A DNA stretch of 64,000 bases. Source: Thermomicrobiales bacterium (GTDB lineage Bacteria; Chloroflexota; Chloroflexia; Thermomicrobiales; UBA6265). The translations under genes were made by a program, and so were the position numbers. Within the stretch, counting starts at the first letter, position 1; every line of letters begins with the position of its first letter. Positions 48,884 through 57,213 of this stretch are shown in pieces. The stretch is taken from positions 62,001 to 126,000 of the forward strand of contig JAWKPF010000010.1 of NCBI GenBank assembly GCA_041390825.1, in the 5' to 3' direction. The notes under the pieces are model-generated. The model saw only the letters and a program-made list of their open reading frames with translations. It ran no database searches and was not told the origin of the DNA.

Positions 48884-49779
48884 GCGCCAACATCACCCCC
48901 CTGCCAACAGCGACGCACCGCGCGAAAGGTCCCACGCTTCGCGACCGGCTGAGCAAGCTTGGGTTCGCGCTGGTAGTGCTGGTGATCTGTGGCATCACCT
49001 TCTTCCCGATCTACTGGATGTTGGTCACCACGGTGCAGTCGACCAAGATCACGCTCCGTTACCCACCGAAGCTCTGGCCGCAGGAGTTCTCGCTCTCGGC
49101 TTTCCAGCAGGTTTTCGACAAGGAACCGGTGGCGCGCTGGATTCTGAACTCGATTTATCTCTCCACGGTCACCACGGTGATTTGCGTGCTGCTGGCAATC
49201 CTTGGCGGTTATGCCATCTCGGCGTTGCGTTGGCGGGGCCGGGGACTCTTCGCCATCTTCCTGCTGATGACGCAGATGCTTCCCGAAGCGCTCATCATCG
49301 TGCCGATCTTCAAGATCTACACGGACTTTCCCTTGATCCACCAGGACATTCGCAACAGCTTGCCGGCGCTGGCGTTGATCGACGCAGCCTTCATTCTGCC
49401 GATCTGCGTCTGGGTTATGAAGAACATGTTCGACACCGTGCCCACCGAAGTGCGGGAAGCCTCCATGGTGGACGGGGCGGGACCAATGCGCACCCTTTTC
49501 CAGATCGTCATGCCGATCGCGCTGCCGGGTGTGGTGGCCGTGGGCGTGGTGGCCTTCTTCTACGCCTGGAACGAATATCTCTTCGCGCAGACGATGATCC
49601 AGAGCAAGGAGTTGCGACCGGCTTCGGTTGGCCTGGCCAACATGATCACCATGCTGGATACCCCGGTGCAGCTTCTGCTGGCAGCAGGCACGCTCTTCTC
49701 GATCGCACCGGTGATCTTCTACCTGGCGATGCAGCGCTATATCGTGGCGGGCATCTCGGCCGGAGCGGTGAAGGGTTAA
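48880..49779 (+). CDS. ABC sugar importer permease (CUT1, MalG type)
   Basis: 299 residues, start coupled to the MalF-type gene. Six helices (GFALVVLVICGITFFPIYWM; FLLMTQMLPEALIIVPIFKI), EAA loop EASMVDGAGPMRTLFQIVMP, and the C-terminal LAMQRYIVAGISAGAVKG ending typical of this group (usually GLTAGAVKG). With the binding protein and partner permease it makes a CUT1 importer lacking only its ATPase. Confidence 0.95.
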   Translation: MSANITPLPTATHRAKGPTLRDRLSKLGFALVVLVICGITFFPIYWMLVTTVQSTKITLRYPPKLWPQEFSLSAFQQVFDKEPVARWILNSIYLSTVTTVICVLLAILGGYAISALRWRGRGLFAIFLLMTQMLPEALIIVPIFKIYTDFPLIHQDIRNSLPALALIDAAFILPICVWVMKNMFDTVPTEVREASMVDGAGPMRTLFQIVMPIALPGVVAVGVVAFFYAWNEYLFAQTMIQSKELRPASVGLANMITMLDTPVQLLLAAGTLFSIAPVIFYLAMQRYIVAGISAGAVKG

Positions 49780-49787
49780 CGACAGGG

Positions 49788-49890
49788 CGGAAATGGGAAA
49801 TAGGAGATAGGAAATGGGAGTTCGAATGAGCTAAGGGAACTGGTTCAGAACAACATACAAACAAATTCCTATGTCCCATTTCCTATTTCC
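49788..49890. repeat. Facing GGAAATA-type heptamer arrays
   Basis: Left array GGAAATG, GGAAATA, GGAGATA, GGAAATG, GGAG (49789-49820); right array of complementary units (TCCCATT, TCCTATT, TCC) at about 49867-49890. The right arm ends 17 bases before the next ATG, close to its AGGAG site. An AT-rich family with the same 7-base period as the GC-rich GGAGTCC family. Confidence 0.8.
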
Positions 49891-49907
49891 GCATTCAGAG
49901 GAGACCA

Positions 49908-50942
49908 ATGACCAAGAAAATCGTGCTGGCGTATGCGAATCCGGACGAGATCGGGCCGGAGCTGGAGATTCTCGGCAAAGGGGATTTCGAGGTGATTGCC
50001 ACCAAGGGTGGGCTGGTCACCGGCAAGCAACTAACCGATCCGGACATTTGGCCGAAGGTGCAGGACGCCTCGGCGTTGCTGACCGGGTTGCACATCGTCT
50101 CCGCCGAGATGATGGATCAGATGCCGAACCTGGAGCTGATCACCCGCGTCGGCACCGGGTACGACGCGATCGACTACGAAGCCGCCGCCGAGCGCGGTAT
50201 CTGGGTCACCAATGTGCCCGATTACTCGATCGACGAGGTGTCGACCCATGCCATCGCGCTTTCGTTGGCGTTGGTGCGGCATCTCTTCGAGCACCGGCAG
50301 ACCGGGCAGGAGGGAACCTGGCGCTATATGGGGCACACCCCCATCAAACGGCTGGCGAACCTGACCTTCGGGGTGATCGGGTTGGGGCGCATCGGCAAAG
50401 CGTCGGCGCGCAAAGCGTCTGGCCTGGGTATGTCGGTCATTGCCTACGATCCCTACATCCCCCAGGGCGATTTCGATTCGGTCGGGGCGGTTTCGGTCGA
50501 TTTCGACACCCTGATGGCGACCGCGGACATCATCTCGCTGCATGTGCTCTTGAATGCGGAAACGCGCGGCATGATCGATGCGCGCGCGCTGTCGCTCATG
50601 AAACCGACCGCGTTCCTGGTGAACACCGCACGAGGCCCGGTGGTCGACGTGCCAGCCCTGGTGGCAGCCGTGCAGTCCGGGCAGTTGGCCGGCGCAGGCA
50701 TCGATGTTCTGCCGGTCGAGCCGTGCCCGGTCGACGATCCCGTGCTGCACGAACCACGCATCATCGTGACTCCGCATCTGGCGGCATCGTCGGTGGAAGC
50801 CGTGCATGACGTGCGGGTGCGCGGTGCGGAGGAAGCGTTCCGGGTGCTCACCGGACATGCGCCGAAGTATCCGGTCAATGCCCCGCCGGCTCCGCGGAAC
50901 GAGGCCCAGCCTCGGGTATTGGCGAACGCTCCAGTTGCGTAG
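49908..50942 (+). CDS. D-isomer-specific 2-hydroxyacid dehydrogenase
   Basis: 344 residues, ATG 49908 after GAGGAGA. NAD-binding motif FGVIGLGRIGKASARKASGL, substrate/catalytic regions LLNAETRGMIDARALSLMKP (Arg-type), NTARGPVVDVPALVAAVQSG, LAGAGIDVLPVEP (Glu) and IIVTPHLAASS with the catalytic His. Overall like CtBP-type and phosphoglycerate-dehydrogenase-like enzymes. The N-terminal half is short of an ACT domain, so not a full SerA. It would reduce or oxidise a 2-oxo/2-hydroxy acid, fitting the sugar-acid context. The TAG stop is part of a GTAG REP head. Confidence 0.92.
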   Translation: MTKKIVLAYANPDEIGPELEILGKGDFEVIATKGGLVTGKQLTDPDIWPKVQDASALLTGLHIVSAEMMDQMPNLELITRVGTGYDAIDYEAAAERGIWVTNVPDYSIDEVSTHAIALSLALVRHLFEHRQTGQEGTWRYMGHTPIKRLANLTFGVIGLGRIGKASARKASGLGMSVIAYDPYIPQGDFDSVGAVSVDFDTLMATADIISLHVLLNAETRGMIDARALSLMKPTAFLVNTARGPVVDVPALVAAVQSGQLAGAGIDVLPVEPCPVDDPVLHEPRIIVTPHLAASSVEAVHDVRVRGAEEAFRVLTGHAPKYPVNAPPAPRNEAQPRVLANAPVA

Positions 50943-51184
50943 GTGCAGCCCTCGTGGCTGCCAGTCTCGACAAGACGCCGCCGTTGTGAGACCGAGACGG
51001 ACCGCACCAAACCCGTAGTTGCAGCCCTCCGTGGCTGCCGAAAAGGCAATGAACGATGTTCGTCTCAGGAGCTTCGATCGAGGCAAGGAAAGCAGCCACG
51101 GAAGGCTGCGGCTACGGACGCGAACGAGATTGAATCGGAGCAGGCGCCCGAGGTGGCTGAGCAGCCACAGAGGGATGCGGCAAC
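50939..51184. repeat. Four dispersed REP units
   Basis: Direct units at 50939-50962 (GTAG head overlapping the dehydrogenase stop codon) and 51015-51039, inverted units at 51091-51115 and 51160-51184, the last with several changes. They are the same family as the RAYT-linked field, about 10 kb away. The open frame of the next gene extends through them but its real start is downstream. Confidence 0.85.
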
Positions 51185-51215
51185 GGAAACAGAAACGGAA
51201 GAGAGCGGGAGAGCG

Positions 51216-52112
51216 ATGGAATTCGGGGTCATGGTTTCGCCGGTGCCCAGATCGGGCACCATGCAGCAGATGGTCGAGGCGAACGAGGTCATCTTGCAAG
51301 CCGCCAACCGAAACGGGTGGGGCTTGTGGTTCGTCGATCACCTGCAAGCGGGCGAGATGCCGTACCTGGAAGGTTGGACGCAGATGGTCCATACCTCGGC
51401 CCGCTTTCCCGACCTGACGGTGGGGTCGATCGTGCTCTGCCAGAGTTACCGGAATCCCGGGCAATTGGCGAACATGGCCGCGACATTGCAATTCCTCTCT
51501 CGCGGCAAATTGGTCTTCGGAATCGGCGCCGGCTGGAAAGAGGACGAGTATCTGGCGTACGACTACGCCTTTCCCGAACCGAAAGTGCGGCTCGACCAGC
51601 TCGAAGAAGCGTTGCAGGTCATCAAGGCGCTCTGGACCGGAGAGCGCGTGACGGTCACGGGCAAGCACTACCGGGTCACCGACGCTATCGCGCTGCCGGC
51701 GCCCGATCCGCTTCCGCCCATCATGATCGGGGGCAACGGCAACCGCACGGTGGGCATCGCGGCACGCGAGGCCGATTGGTGGAATGCCGATCTGGCCACC
51801 CCTGAACTCTTCAAGGAAAAGGTGGCGTTGCTGCGGGACAAATCGGTGGCCGCGGGACGTGCCGCCGATGCTGTGCGGCCGACCGCGTTCAACATGCTCA
51901 GCCTTTCGGCCGATCCGGACAAGGTCATGCGCACGCCGCCGCGCGAGGGGATCCACATGATTGCCGGGACACCGGACGAAGTACGCGACCAACTGCGCGA
52001 ATACGAAGCCGCCGGCGTCGACTACATGCAGATCAACTTCATGGACTTCCCGGACACGGAAGCGGTGGGGTTGTTCGAGGACGTGGCGGCCGAGTTCGGA
52101 AATAGGAAATAG
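51216..52112 (+). CDS. LLM-class flavin-dependent oxidoreductase (luciferase-like, F420 or FMN)
   Basis: 298 residues from ATG 51216 (GGGAGAG upstream). TIM-barrel landmarks: EFGVMVSPVPRSGTMQQMVE, GWGLWFVDHLQAGEMPYLEG, LTVGSIVLCQSYRNPGQLAN, GKLVFGIGAGWKEDEYLAYD, PLPPIMIGGNGNRTVGIAAR, DWWNADLATPELFKEKVALL. The TGKHYRVTDAI and IMIGGNG blocks favour the F420-type subgroup common in Chloroflexota and Actinobacteria. The last residues (GNRK) and the TAG stop are encoded by a GGAAATA heptamer array, so the C-terminus has been rewritten by the repeat. Confidence 0.9.
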   Translation: MEFGVMVSPVPRSGTMQQMVEANEVILQAANRNGWGLWFVDHLQAGEMPYLEGWTQMVHTSARFPDLTVGSIVLCQSYRNPGQLANMAATLQFLSRGKLVFGIGAGWKEDEYLAYDYAFPEPKVRLDQLEEALQVIKALWTGERVTVTGKHYRVTDAIALPAPDPLPPIMIGGNGNRTVGIAAREADWWNADLATPELFKEKVALLRDKSVAAGRAADAVRPTAFNMLSLSADPDKVMRTPPREGIHMIAGTPDEVRDQLREYEAAGVDYMQINFMDFPDTEAVGLFEDVAAEFGNRK

Positions 52113-52173
52113 GAAATGGGAAATAGCCGGAGGCAAAGGAAGAACGATTTCCTATCTCCTATTTCCTATTTCC
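52098..52173. repeat. Facing GGAAATA-type heptamer arrays overlapping a stop codon
   Basis: Left array GGAAATA, GGAAATA, GGAAATG, GGAAATA, G (52098-52126) overlaps the last codons of the LLM gene; right complementary array (52147-52173) ends just before the AAGGAA ribosome site of the next gene. The loop is about 20 bases, so a long hairpin is possible. Confidence 0.85.
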
Positions 52174-52189
52174 ACGCTCGAAGGAACGT

Positions 52190-53335
52190 ATGAACCACGA
52201 ACTTCTGAAAACCTGCGAGGAACTACGGCGGATCGGGGCCGATGGCGCGGTGCTGGGTTCGATCGAGAACGTCACGTATGTGACGAACGTGGAGCAGCCG
52301 GTGCCGGTTGGGGCGTTGGCGGCGACCACGGTGGCGCCCTGGCTGGCGGTGATCTCCGCACGGGACGAGCGCGGCATCGTGATCGCGCCGGATGGCGTGG
52401 CTGCCAATCTGCGCGAAAACGCGCCCGGCTTCGAGGTGATCGGGTTTCCGACCTTCGATAGCTTCGTGGCGACCGATCCACGCGGGGTCTACTCCGCCAG
52501 CTTGACCAGTGCGCTGGCCCAGCTCGGGCTCGATTCGGCCAAAGCGACCGTGGCGGTCGAATCGGAAGCGGCGCCATTGCTCGCGGGGCCGCTGATTGCT
52601 GGCAAACAGGTCGAGGCGGCCGAACCGTTACGACGGGCGCGATGGATCAAGACCGAGCGAGAGATCGGCTTGTTGCGCGGCGCGTCGAAGCTGGCCGATA
52701 TCGGGCACACGACCCTCGACCGGCTTTGTGACGAAGCCGGGCGAAACGAAATCGCCATGTGGTGCGAGATTAGCAACCAGATCTTCATGGAAGCGGGTCG
52801 GGACATTCCCCTGTCGGGCGAATTGGTGACCGGGCCGCGTTCCACCGAAGTGCGCTACCCCAATGGGCCGCGCAACCGGGTGACCGCGGTGGGCGATGCT
52901 GCGTTGATGGATCTGAGCGGCCGCTTCCAGGGCTACTGGTTCGACTGCACCAATACCCACATCGTGGCCGGACGGCCGACCTCGGAAGAGAAACGCTATG
53001 CCACGGCCTCACAGGACGCTTGCGAAGCCGCCATGGCCGCGCTCAAGCCAGGCGCCAAAGCGAGCGACGCCGCCAATGCCGCGGAAGCCGCCTTTGCCAG
53101 GCACGGGTTACCGATGGCGCACTACGCCGGCCACCAGATCGGGGTGTCGGTCAACGAGCTGCCCCGGCTGGTGCCCTACGATCATTCCGTAATCGAGCCG
53201 GGCATGGTCTTTTCCGTCGAGCCCGGAGCCTATCAAGGGAAGAACGGCACATTCGGCGCGCGTTCGGAAAAGATGGTGCTGGTCACCGCAAGCGGTCCTG
53301 AAGTTCTTTCGACCTTCGCATGGGGGATTTCGTAG
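52190..53335 (+). CDS. M24-family metallopeptidase (Xaa-Pro aminopeptidase-like)
   Basis: 381 residues, ATG 52190. An N-terminal creatinase-like domain is followed by the pita-bread catalytic fold with the five metal ligands: Asp241 (ALMDLSGRFQGYWFD), Asp252, His315 (HYAGHQIGVSVNELPRLV), Glu344 (FSVEPGAYQG) and Glu360 (GARSEKMVLV). All are present, so an active dinuclear-metal aminopeptidase is expected; some family members act on creatine or sugar-acid-like substrates. The stop is directly followed by the E1alpha ATG (TAGATG), so the two are probably co-transcribed. Confidence 0.92.
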   Translation: MNHELLKTCEELRRIGADGAVLGSIENVTYVTNVEQPVPVGALAATTVAPWLAVISARDERGIVIAPDGVAANLRENAPGFEVIGFPTFDSFVATDPRGVYSASLTSALAQLGLDSAKATVAVESEAAPLLAGPLIAGKQVEAAEPLRRARWIKTEREIGLLRGASKLADIGHTTLDRLCDEAGRNEIAMWCEISNQIFMEAGRDIPLSGELVTGPRSTEVRYPNGPRNRVTAVGDAALMDLSGRFQGYWFDCTNTHIVAGRPTSEEKRYATASQDACEAAMAALKPGAKASDAANAAEAAFARHGLPMAHYAGHQIGVSVNELPRLVPYDHSVIEPGMVFSVEPGAYQGKNGTFGARSEKMVLVTASGPEVLSTFAWGIS

Positions 53336-54331
53336 ATGTCGGTATCGACTGGAGGCACGCTCGAATTGACGACCGAGCAAGCGCTCTGGCTCTTGCGCGA
53401 GATGCTGCGCATTCGCCGGGTGGAAGAAGCGCTGGCGCGGTCGTACGCCCAGGGGCTGATTCCCGGGGCGTGTCACACCTATGTCGGGCAGGAAGCGATC
53501 GCGGTCGGCGTCTGCGCGCATTTGCGTGCCGATGACGTGGTGTTCAGCACGCATCGCGGTCATGGGCATGCGCTGGCCAAAGGCGCGCCGGCCAGGGAGG
53601 TCATGGCCGAGCTCTTCGGCAAGGCGACCGGCGTTTCCAAAGGCCGGGGCGGGAGCATGCACCTTTTCGTGCCTGAGGTTGGGCTGATGGGCACGACGGG
53701 CATCGTCGGGCCGAACATTCTGCAAGCCACCGGCGCGGGGTACAGCTTCCAGCTCATGAAAACCGATCAGGTGAGCGTCGCGTTCTTCGGCGACGGCGCG
53801 ATGAACAACGGCGCCTTCCATGAAGGGGTCAATCTGGCCGCCATTTGGGGATTGCCGGTGGTCTACGTTTGCGAGAACAACCAGTTCGCGACGGAAGTGC
53901 CGTTCGACTACGCCACGCGCAATACCGATGTGGCCGAGCGGGCGCGCTCCTACGGCATCCCGGGTGTGACCGTCGATGGCAACGACGTGCTCGCGGTCAC
54001 GGAAGCAGCCGCGGCTGCCATCGACCGAGCCCGGCGCGGCGGCGGGCCATCCTTGATCGAAGGGAAGACGTATCGCACCCGACCGCACGCCGAGGGAATG
54101 CGTGACGGCGGGTACCGGACCATGGAGGAGATCGAGGCCTGGAAGCAACGCGACCCGATCGCCTTGCTGGAGGCGCGGTTGCTCGATCGCGGAATCGCCA
54201 CCCAGGCGCAGATCGACGAGGTGCGGCAGGAGATCGAGGACGTGGTGGCGGAGGGGCTGGAATTCGCCAGGAACAGTCCCTATCCGGAGCCGGACACCGC
54301 CGCGCTCCACATCTATGGGACGAGTTCCTGA
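53336..54331 (+). CDS. 2-oxoacid dehydrogenase E1 component, alpha subunit
   Basis: 331 residues, starting right after the M24 stop. Thiamine-diphosphate fold with ACHTYVGQEAIAVGVCAHLR, STHRGHGHALAKGA, GKATGVSKGRGGSMHLFVPE, the metal-ThDP motif GDGAMNNGAFHEGVNLAAIW and ATRNTDVAERARSYGIPGVT. Lengths and spacing match PdhA/AcoA. The E1beta and E2 follow, but no E3, so the complex would use an E3 from elsewhere. Pyruvate or acetoin is the likely substrate. The TGA stop lies in a heptamer unit. Confidence 0.93.
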   Translation: MSVSTGGTLELTTEQALWLLREMLRIRRVEEALARSYAQGLIPGACHTYVGQEAIAVGVCAHLRADDVVFSTHRGHGHALAKGAPAREVMAELFGKATGVSKGRGGSMHLFVPEVGLMGTTGIVGPNILQATGAGYSFQLMKTDQVSVAFFGDGAMNNGAFHEGVNLAAIWGLPVVYVCENNQFATEVPFDYATRNTDVAERARSYGIPGVTVDGNDVLAVTEAAAAAIDRARRGGGPSLIEGKTYRTRPHAEGMRDGGYRTMEEIEAWKQRDPIALLEARLLDRGIATQAQIDEVRQEIEDVVAEGLEFARNSPYPEPDTAALHIYGTSS

Positions 54332-54358
54332 GTCCGGAGTCCGGAGTCCGGAGTCCGT
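54326..54358. repeat. Heptamer repeat array (TCCGGAG) starting at the E1alpha stop
   Basis: TCCTGAG, TCCGGAG, TCCGGAG, TCCGGAG, TCCG; the TGA of the first unit is the E1alpha stop codon. The following bases to 54404 hold the GAGGA site. Confidence 0.85.
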
Positions 54359-54404
54359 TGGGAAGAGATGAGGAGTGGGGGGATGACGACATGATGAGGA
54401 CGCA

Positions 54405-55427
54405 ATGGTTGCGATCGTGACTTCGAATGGAACATCGACCGAGATGCGCGAGCTGACCTTTACCACCGCGGCGCGCGAGGCGCTCGATGAGGAGATGGAG
54501 CGGAATCCGCGCATCTTCGTGGTGGGCGAAGGGATCGGCGAGCGCGGCGGCAATTTCAACACCACACTCGGACTCTACGAGAAGTACGGACCGGAGCGGT
54601 TGCGCGACACGCCGATCGTGGAGCGCGGCTTCATCGGTATGTGCACCGGAGCGGCCATGACCGGCACGCGGCCGGTGGTCGATTTCATGTTTCTCGACTT
54701 CGCGCTCGATGCCTTTGGCGAGATGGTGAACCAGATCGCCAAGATCCAATACATGTCGTCCGGGCGGCTGGAAATGCCGATCGTGCTGCGCGGGTGCATC
54801 GGCATCGGCGGGGCGTCGGCAACGCACCACTCAGGCAACTACTACCCGATTTTCGCGCATCTTCCCGGTTTCCGGGTGGTGATTCCGACCACCCCGCGCG
54901 ACGCCAAGGGGTTGCTCAAGACTGCTCTGCGCGGACCGGACCCGGTGCTCTTCCTGGAGCACAAGCTCTTGCTGAATGTGAAGGGTGAGGTGCCCCCGGT
55001 CGAAGCGGACGAGCTGATCCCGTTCGGCACAGCGGCGATCCGGCGCGAGGGCGCCGATGCAACCGTGGTCGCCATTGGCGCGATGGTCGACAAGTCGGTC
55101 CAGGCGGCCGAGATCCTGTCCGGTGAAGGGGTGGAGATCGAGGTGATCGACCTGCGCTCGATCGCGCCGCTGGACGAGGAGACCATTCTCGCCTCGGTCG
55201 CGAAAACAGGTCGGTTGTTGATCGTCGACGAAGACTTCCAACCGTGCGGCATGGGCGCGGAGATTTCCGCGGTGGTGATGGAAAAGGCGTTCGACGAGCT
55301 CGACGCGCCGGTCCAGCGCCTGAACGGCATCTTCACGCCGGTGCCCTATTCGCCAGTGCTGGAGAACGCCGTGACGTTGTCGCGCGAGCAGATCCTGCAG
55401 GCGATGCGGGACTTGCTGGCGGAATAG
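54405..55427 (+). CDS. 2-oxoacid dehydrogenase E1 component, beta subunit
   Basis: 340 residues, ATG 54405 with GAGGA. Transketolase-type fold: REALDEEMERNPRIFVVGEG, DTPIVERGFIGMCTGAAMTG, RPVVDFMFLDFALDAFGEMV, HLPGFRVVIPTTPRDAKGLL, and the C-terminal PLDEETILASVAKTGRLLIV. It pairs with E1alpha. Near the loop FMFLDFALDAFGEM and the HHSGNYYPIF block is the region that contacts ThDP across the interface. Three-gene order alpha-beta-E2 is conserved in pdh and aco operons. Confidence 0.93.
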   Translation: MVAIVTSNGTSTEMRELTFTTAAREALDEEMERNPRIFVVGEGIGERGGNFNTTLGLYEKYGPERLRDTPIVERGFIGMCTGAAMTGTRPVVDFMFLDFALDAFGEMVNQIAKIQYMSSGRLEMPIVLRGCIGIGGASATHHSGNYYPIFAHLPGFRVVIPTTPRDAKGLLKTALRGPDPVLFLEHKLLLNVKGEVPPVEADELIPFGTAAIRREGADATVVAIGAMVDKSVQAAEILSGEGVEIEVIDLRSIAPLDEETILASVAKTGRLLIVDEDFQPCGMGAEISAVVMEKAFDELDAPVQRLNGIFTPVPYSPVLENAVTLSREQILQAMRDLLAE

Positions 55428-55447
55428 TCGACGCGAAAGCCGCCGCC

Positions 55448-55702
55448 GATCGTAGCGCAGGGACCTGTGCCCTGCGATCGCGCGAAGCGCGATAACCGTC
55501 ATTGCGATACGCGGTGATTCCGGTTCGAAGCCGGGCCGTCGGGCAACATTTACATCCGATCGTAGCGCAGGGACCTGTGCCCTGCGATCGCGCGAAGCGC
55601 GATGACCGAGGTGGCCAAGCGCCTTGTGTCCGATTCGAAGTCGGGCCGTCGGGCGACAGTATCGGCCTTCGGCCGATCGCAGGGCACGGGTCTCTGCGCT
55701 AC
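55448..55702. repeat. Second REP-like family: two direct and one inverted copy
   Basis: Units at 55448-55493 and 55558-55603, 110 bases apart, and an inverted one near 55674-55702. Each has GATC, GTAG head, hairpin GCAGGG-ACCTGT-GCCCTGC, then a second hairpin ATCGCGC-GAA-GCGCGAT. A second repeated block (TTCGAAGCCGGGCCGTCGGG and close variants) accompanies each direct copy. It resembles the RAYT-type REP in layout but with different stems. The spacer has no gene; the E2 start follows at 55740. Confidence 0.85.
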
Positions 55703-55739
55703 GACGAACATCGAACAAGGAAACCGCAAGGAGTCAACG

Positions 55740-57110
55740 GTGCCAAGTGAAATCGTGATGCCGCGTCTCGGCTGGACCATGGAAACCGGCACCGTGGTCG
55801 AGTGGCTGAAAGCGAGCGGCGATCTGGTGGAAGCCGGGGAGCATATCTTCGCGGTCGAAAGCGACAAGGCGATCACCGAGGTCGAATCGCTCGATTCCGG
55901 CGTGCTCTATATTCCGGACGGAACGCCGATCGGAGTGGAAGCGCCAGTGGGCGCGACACTGGCGTTCATTCTCGCCCCCGGCGAAGCGCCGCCTGCCTAT
56001 GCGTTTGGCAGCGAATCTCCTGAGCCGCAGGATCTTGGCTCGCCGATCGACGATGACATTCCGACGAATACCGGGCCAGTGAACGCCAATGGCAATCATG
56101 CCGGGAGCATGCCGGTGAGTCCGCGCGCGCGCCGGGTGGCAGTGGAGCTGGGCGTCGATCTCGCGGCCGTTACCGGCACCGGACGGAGCGGCCGGATTCG
56201 CGAGCAAGATGTGCGCGCGGCGGCTGCGGCGATGCCTGCTTCAGCGCCGGAACCGCGCGCCACGCCGAGCGTGCGCAAACTGGCAGAAGAGATCGGGGTC
56301 GATCTGCGCAGTGTGTCGAGCAGCCGCCCAAGCGGACGCATCACCCGCGCCGATGTGACCCGTGAGGCGACACCATACGCTGGAGTCACCGACGGGACAT
56401 CGGCTCCGATCGGACCGATCCGCCGCGCGATCCGCGACCGCATGAGCGAAACCGCGCGCACGGTCGCGCCGGTCACCCTCACGACCGAAGCCGACGCCAC
56501 CGACCTGTGGGATTTCCGCGAGCGCCTGAAACGCGATCTCGTCGCAGGGTCCAGGACTCAGGACACAGGGCCAAGAGCGCCGTCCATCACCGATCTCATC
56601 GTCCGCATCTCCGCCCTAGTCCTCATCGATCGGCCGGAACTGAACGTGCGGCTCGATGGCGACACGCTCTATCAGTACGCGGGCGCGCATATCGGTATCG
56701 CGGTCGATACCGAGCGCGGATTGCTCGCCCCGGTGCTGCGCGATGCCGACCGCAAGTCGATCCACGACATTGCCGCGGAATCCGCCGAGCTGATCGAACG
56801 GACGCGCAACGGTTCGATCGGCGGCGACCAGCTCACGGGAAGCACCTTCACGGTCAGCAATCTGGGCATGTTCGAGATCGACGCCTTCACCCCGATCATC
56901 AATCTGCCAGAAGCGGCAATTCTTGGCGTCGGGCGGATCGTGCCGAAACCGGTAGTGATCGATGTCGATACGGGCGAAATCGCTGTTCGGCGCATGATGT
57001 ACCTCAGCCTGACCTTCGATCACCGGGTGGTCGATGGCGCGCCGGCGGCGCGTTTCCTGCAGCGCATCAAGGGAATGGTGGAACACCCGTTGGTTGCGTT
57101 GACGCGATAG
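55740..57110 (+). CDS. 2-oxoacid dehydrogenase E2 (dihydrolipoamide acyltransferase) with two subunit-binding domains
   Basis: 456 residues from GTG 55740 (AAGGAG upstream; a longer frame upstream has only repeat-derived residues). Lipoyl domain with the attachment Lys43 in VESDKAITEVES; then two peripheral subunit-binding domains, about 125-160 (SPRARRVAVELGVDLAAVTG) and about 176-208 (ATPSVRKLAEEIGVDLRSVS); then the catalytic domain with SFTVSNLGMF-type region (STFTVSNLGMFEIDAFTPII) and the HxxxDG motif His428-Asp432 (DHRVVDGAPAARFLQRI). A 28-base heptamer array lies in the coding region at 56546-56573. Most E2s have one PSBD, so the second is unusual. Confidence 0.93.
   Translation: MPSEIVMPRLGWTMETGTVVEWLKASGDLVEAGEHIFAVESDKAITEVESLDSGVLYIPDGTPIGVEAPVGATLAFILAPGEAPPAYAFGSESPEPQDLGSPIDDDIPTNTGPVNANGNHAGSMPVSPRARRVAVELGVDLAAVTGTGRSGRIREQDVRAAAAAMPASAPEPRATPSVRKLAEEIGVDLRSVSSSRPSGRITRADVTREATPYAGVTDGTSAPIGPIRRAIRDRMSETARTVAPVTLTTEADATDLWDFRERLKRDLVAGSRTQDTGPRAPSITDLIVRISALVLIDRPELNVRLDGDTLYQYAGAHIGIAVDTERGLLAPVLRDADRKSIHDIAAESAELIERTRNGSIGGDQLTGSTFTVSNLGMFEIDAFTPIINLPEAAILGVGRIVPKPVVIDVDTGEIAVRRMMYLSLTFDHRVVDGAPAARFLQRIKGMVEHPLVALTR
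56546..56573. repeat. Heptamer array inside the E2 coding sequence
   Basis: Four exact 7-base units, starting AGGGTCC and AGGACTC, between codons for LKRDLV and PSITDLIV. It encodes AGSRTQDTGPRA, which has no equivalent expected in E2 proteins at that place. The reading frame is kept. It is the same family as the spacer arrays. Confidence 0.8.
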
Positions 57111-57213
57111 GCGAGCGAGGCGTCATTGGGACGGGGTGGAGCACGCGGGGATCGCAGTCGATACTTGCGCGGACGATCCGGGCATGCGTGCCGCGACGAA
57201 GGAGCAACCAACC

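Noticed and set aside
50031..52136. 701-codon minus-strand frame
   Set aside because: Opposite the dehydrogenase and LLM genes and runs through REP units; not coding.
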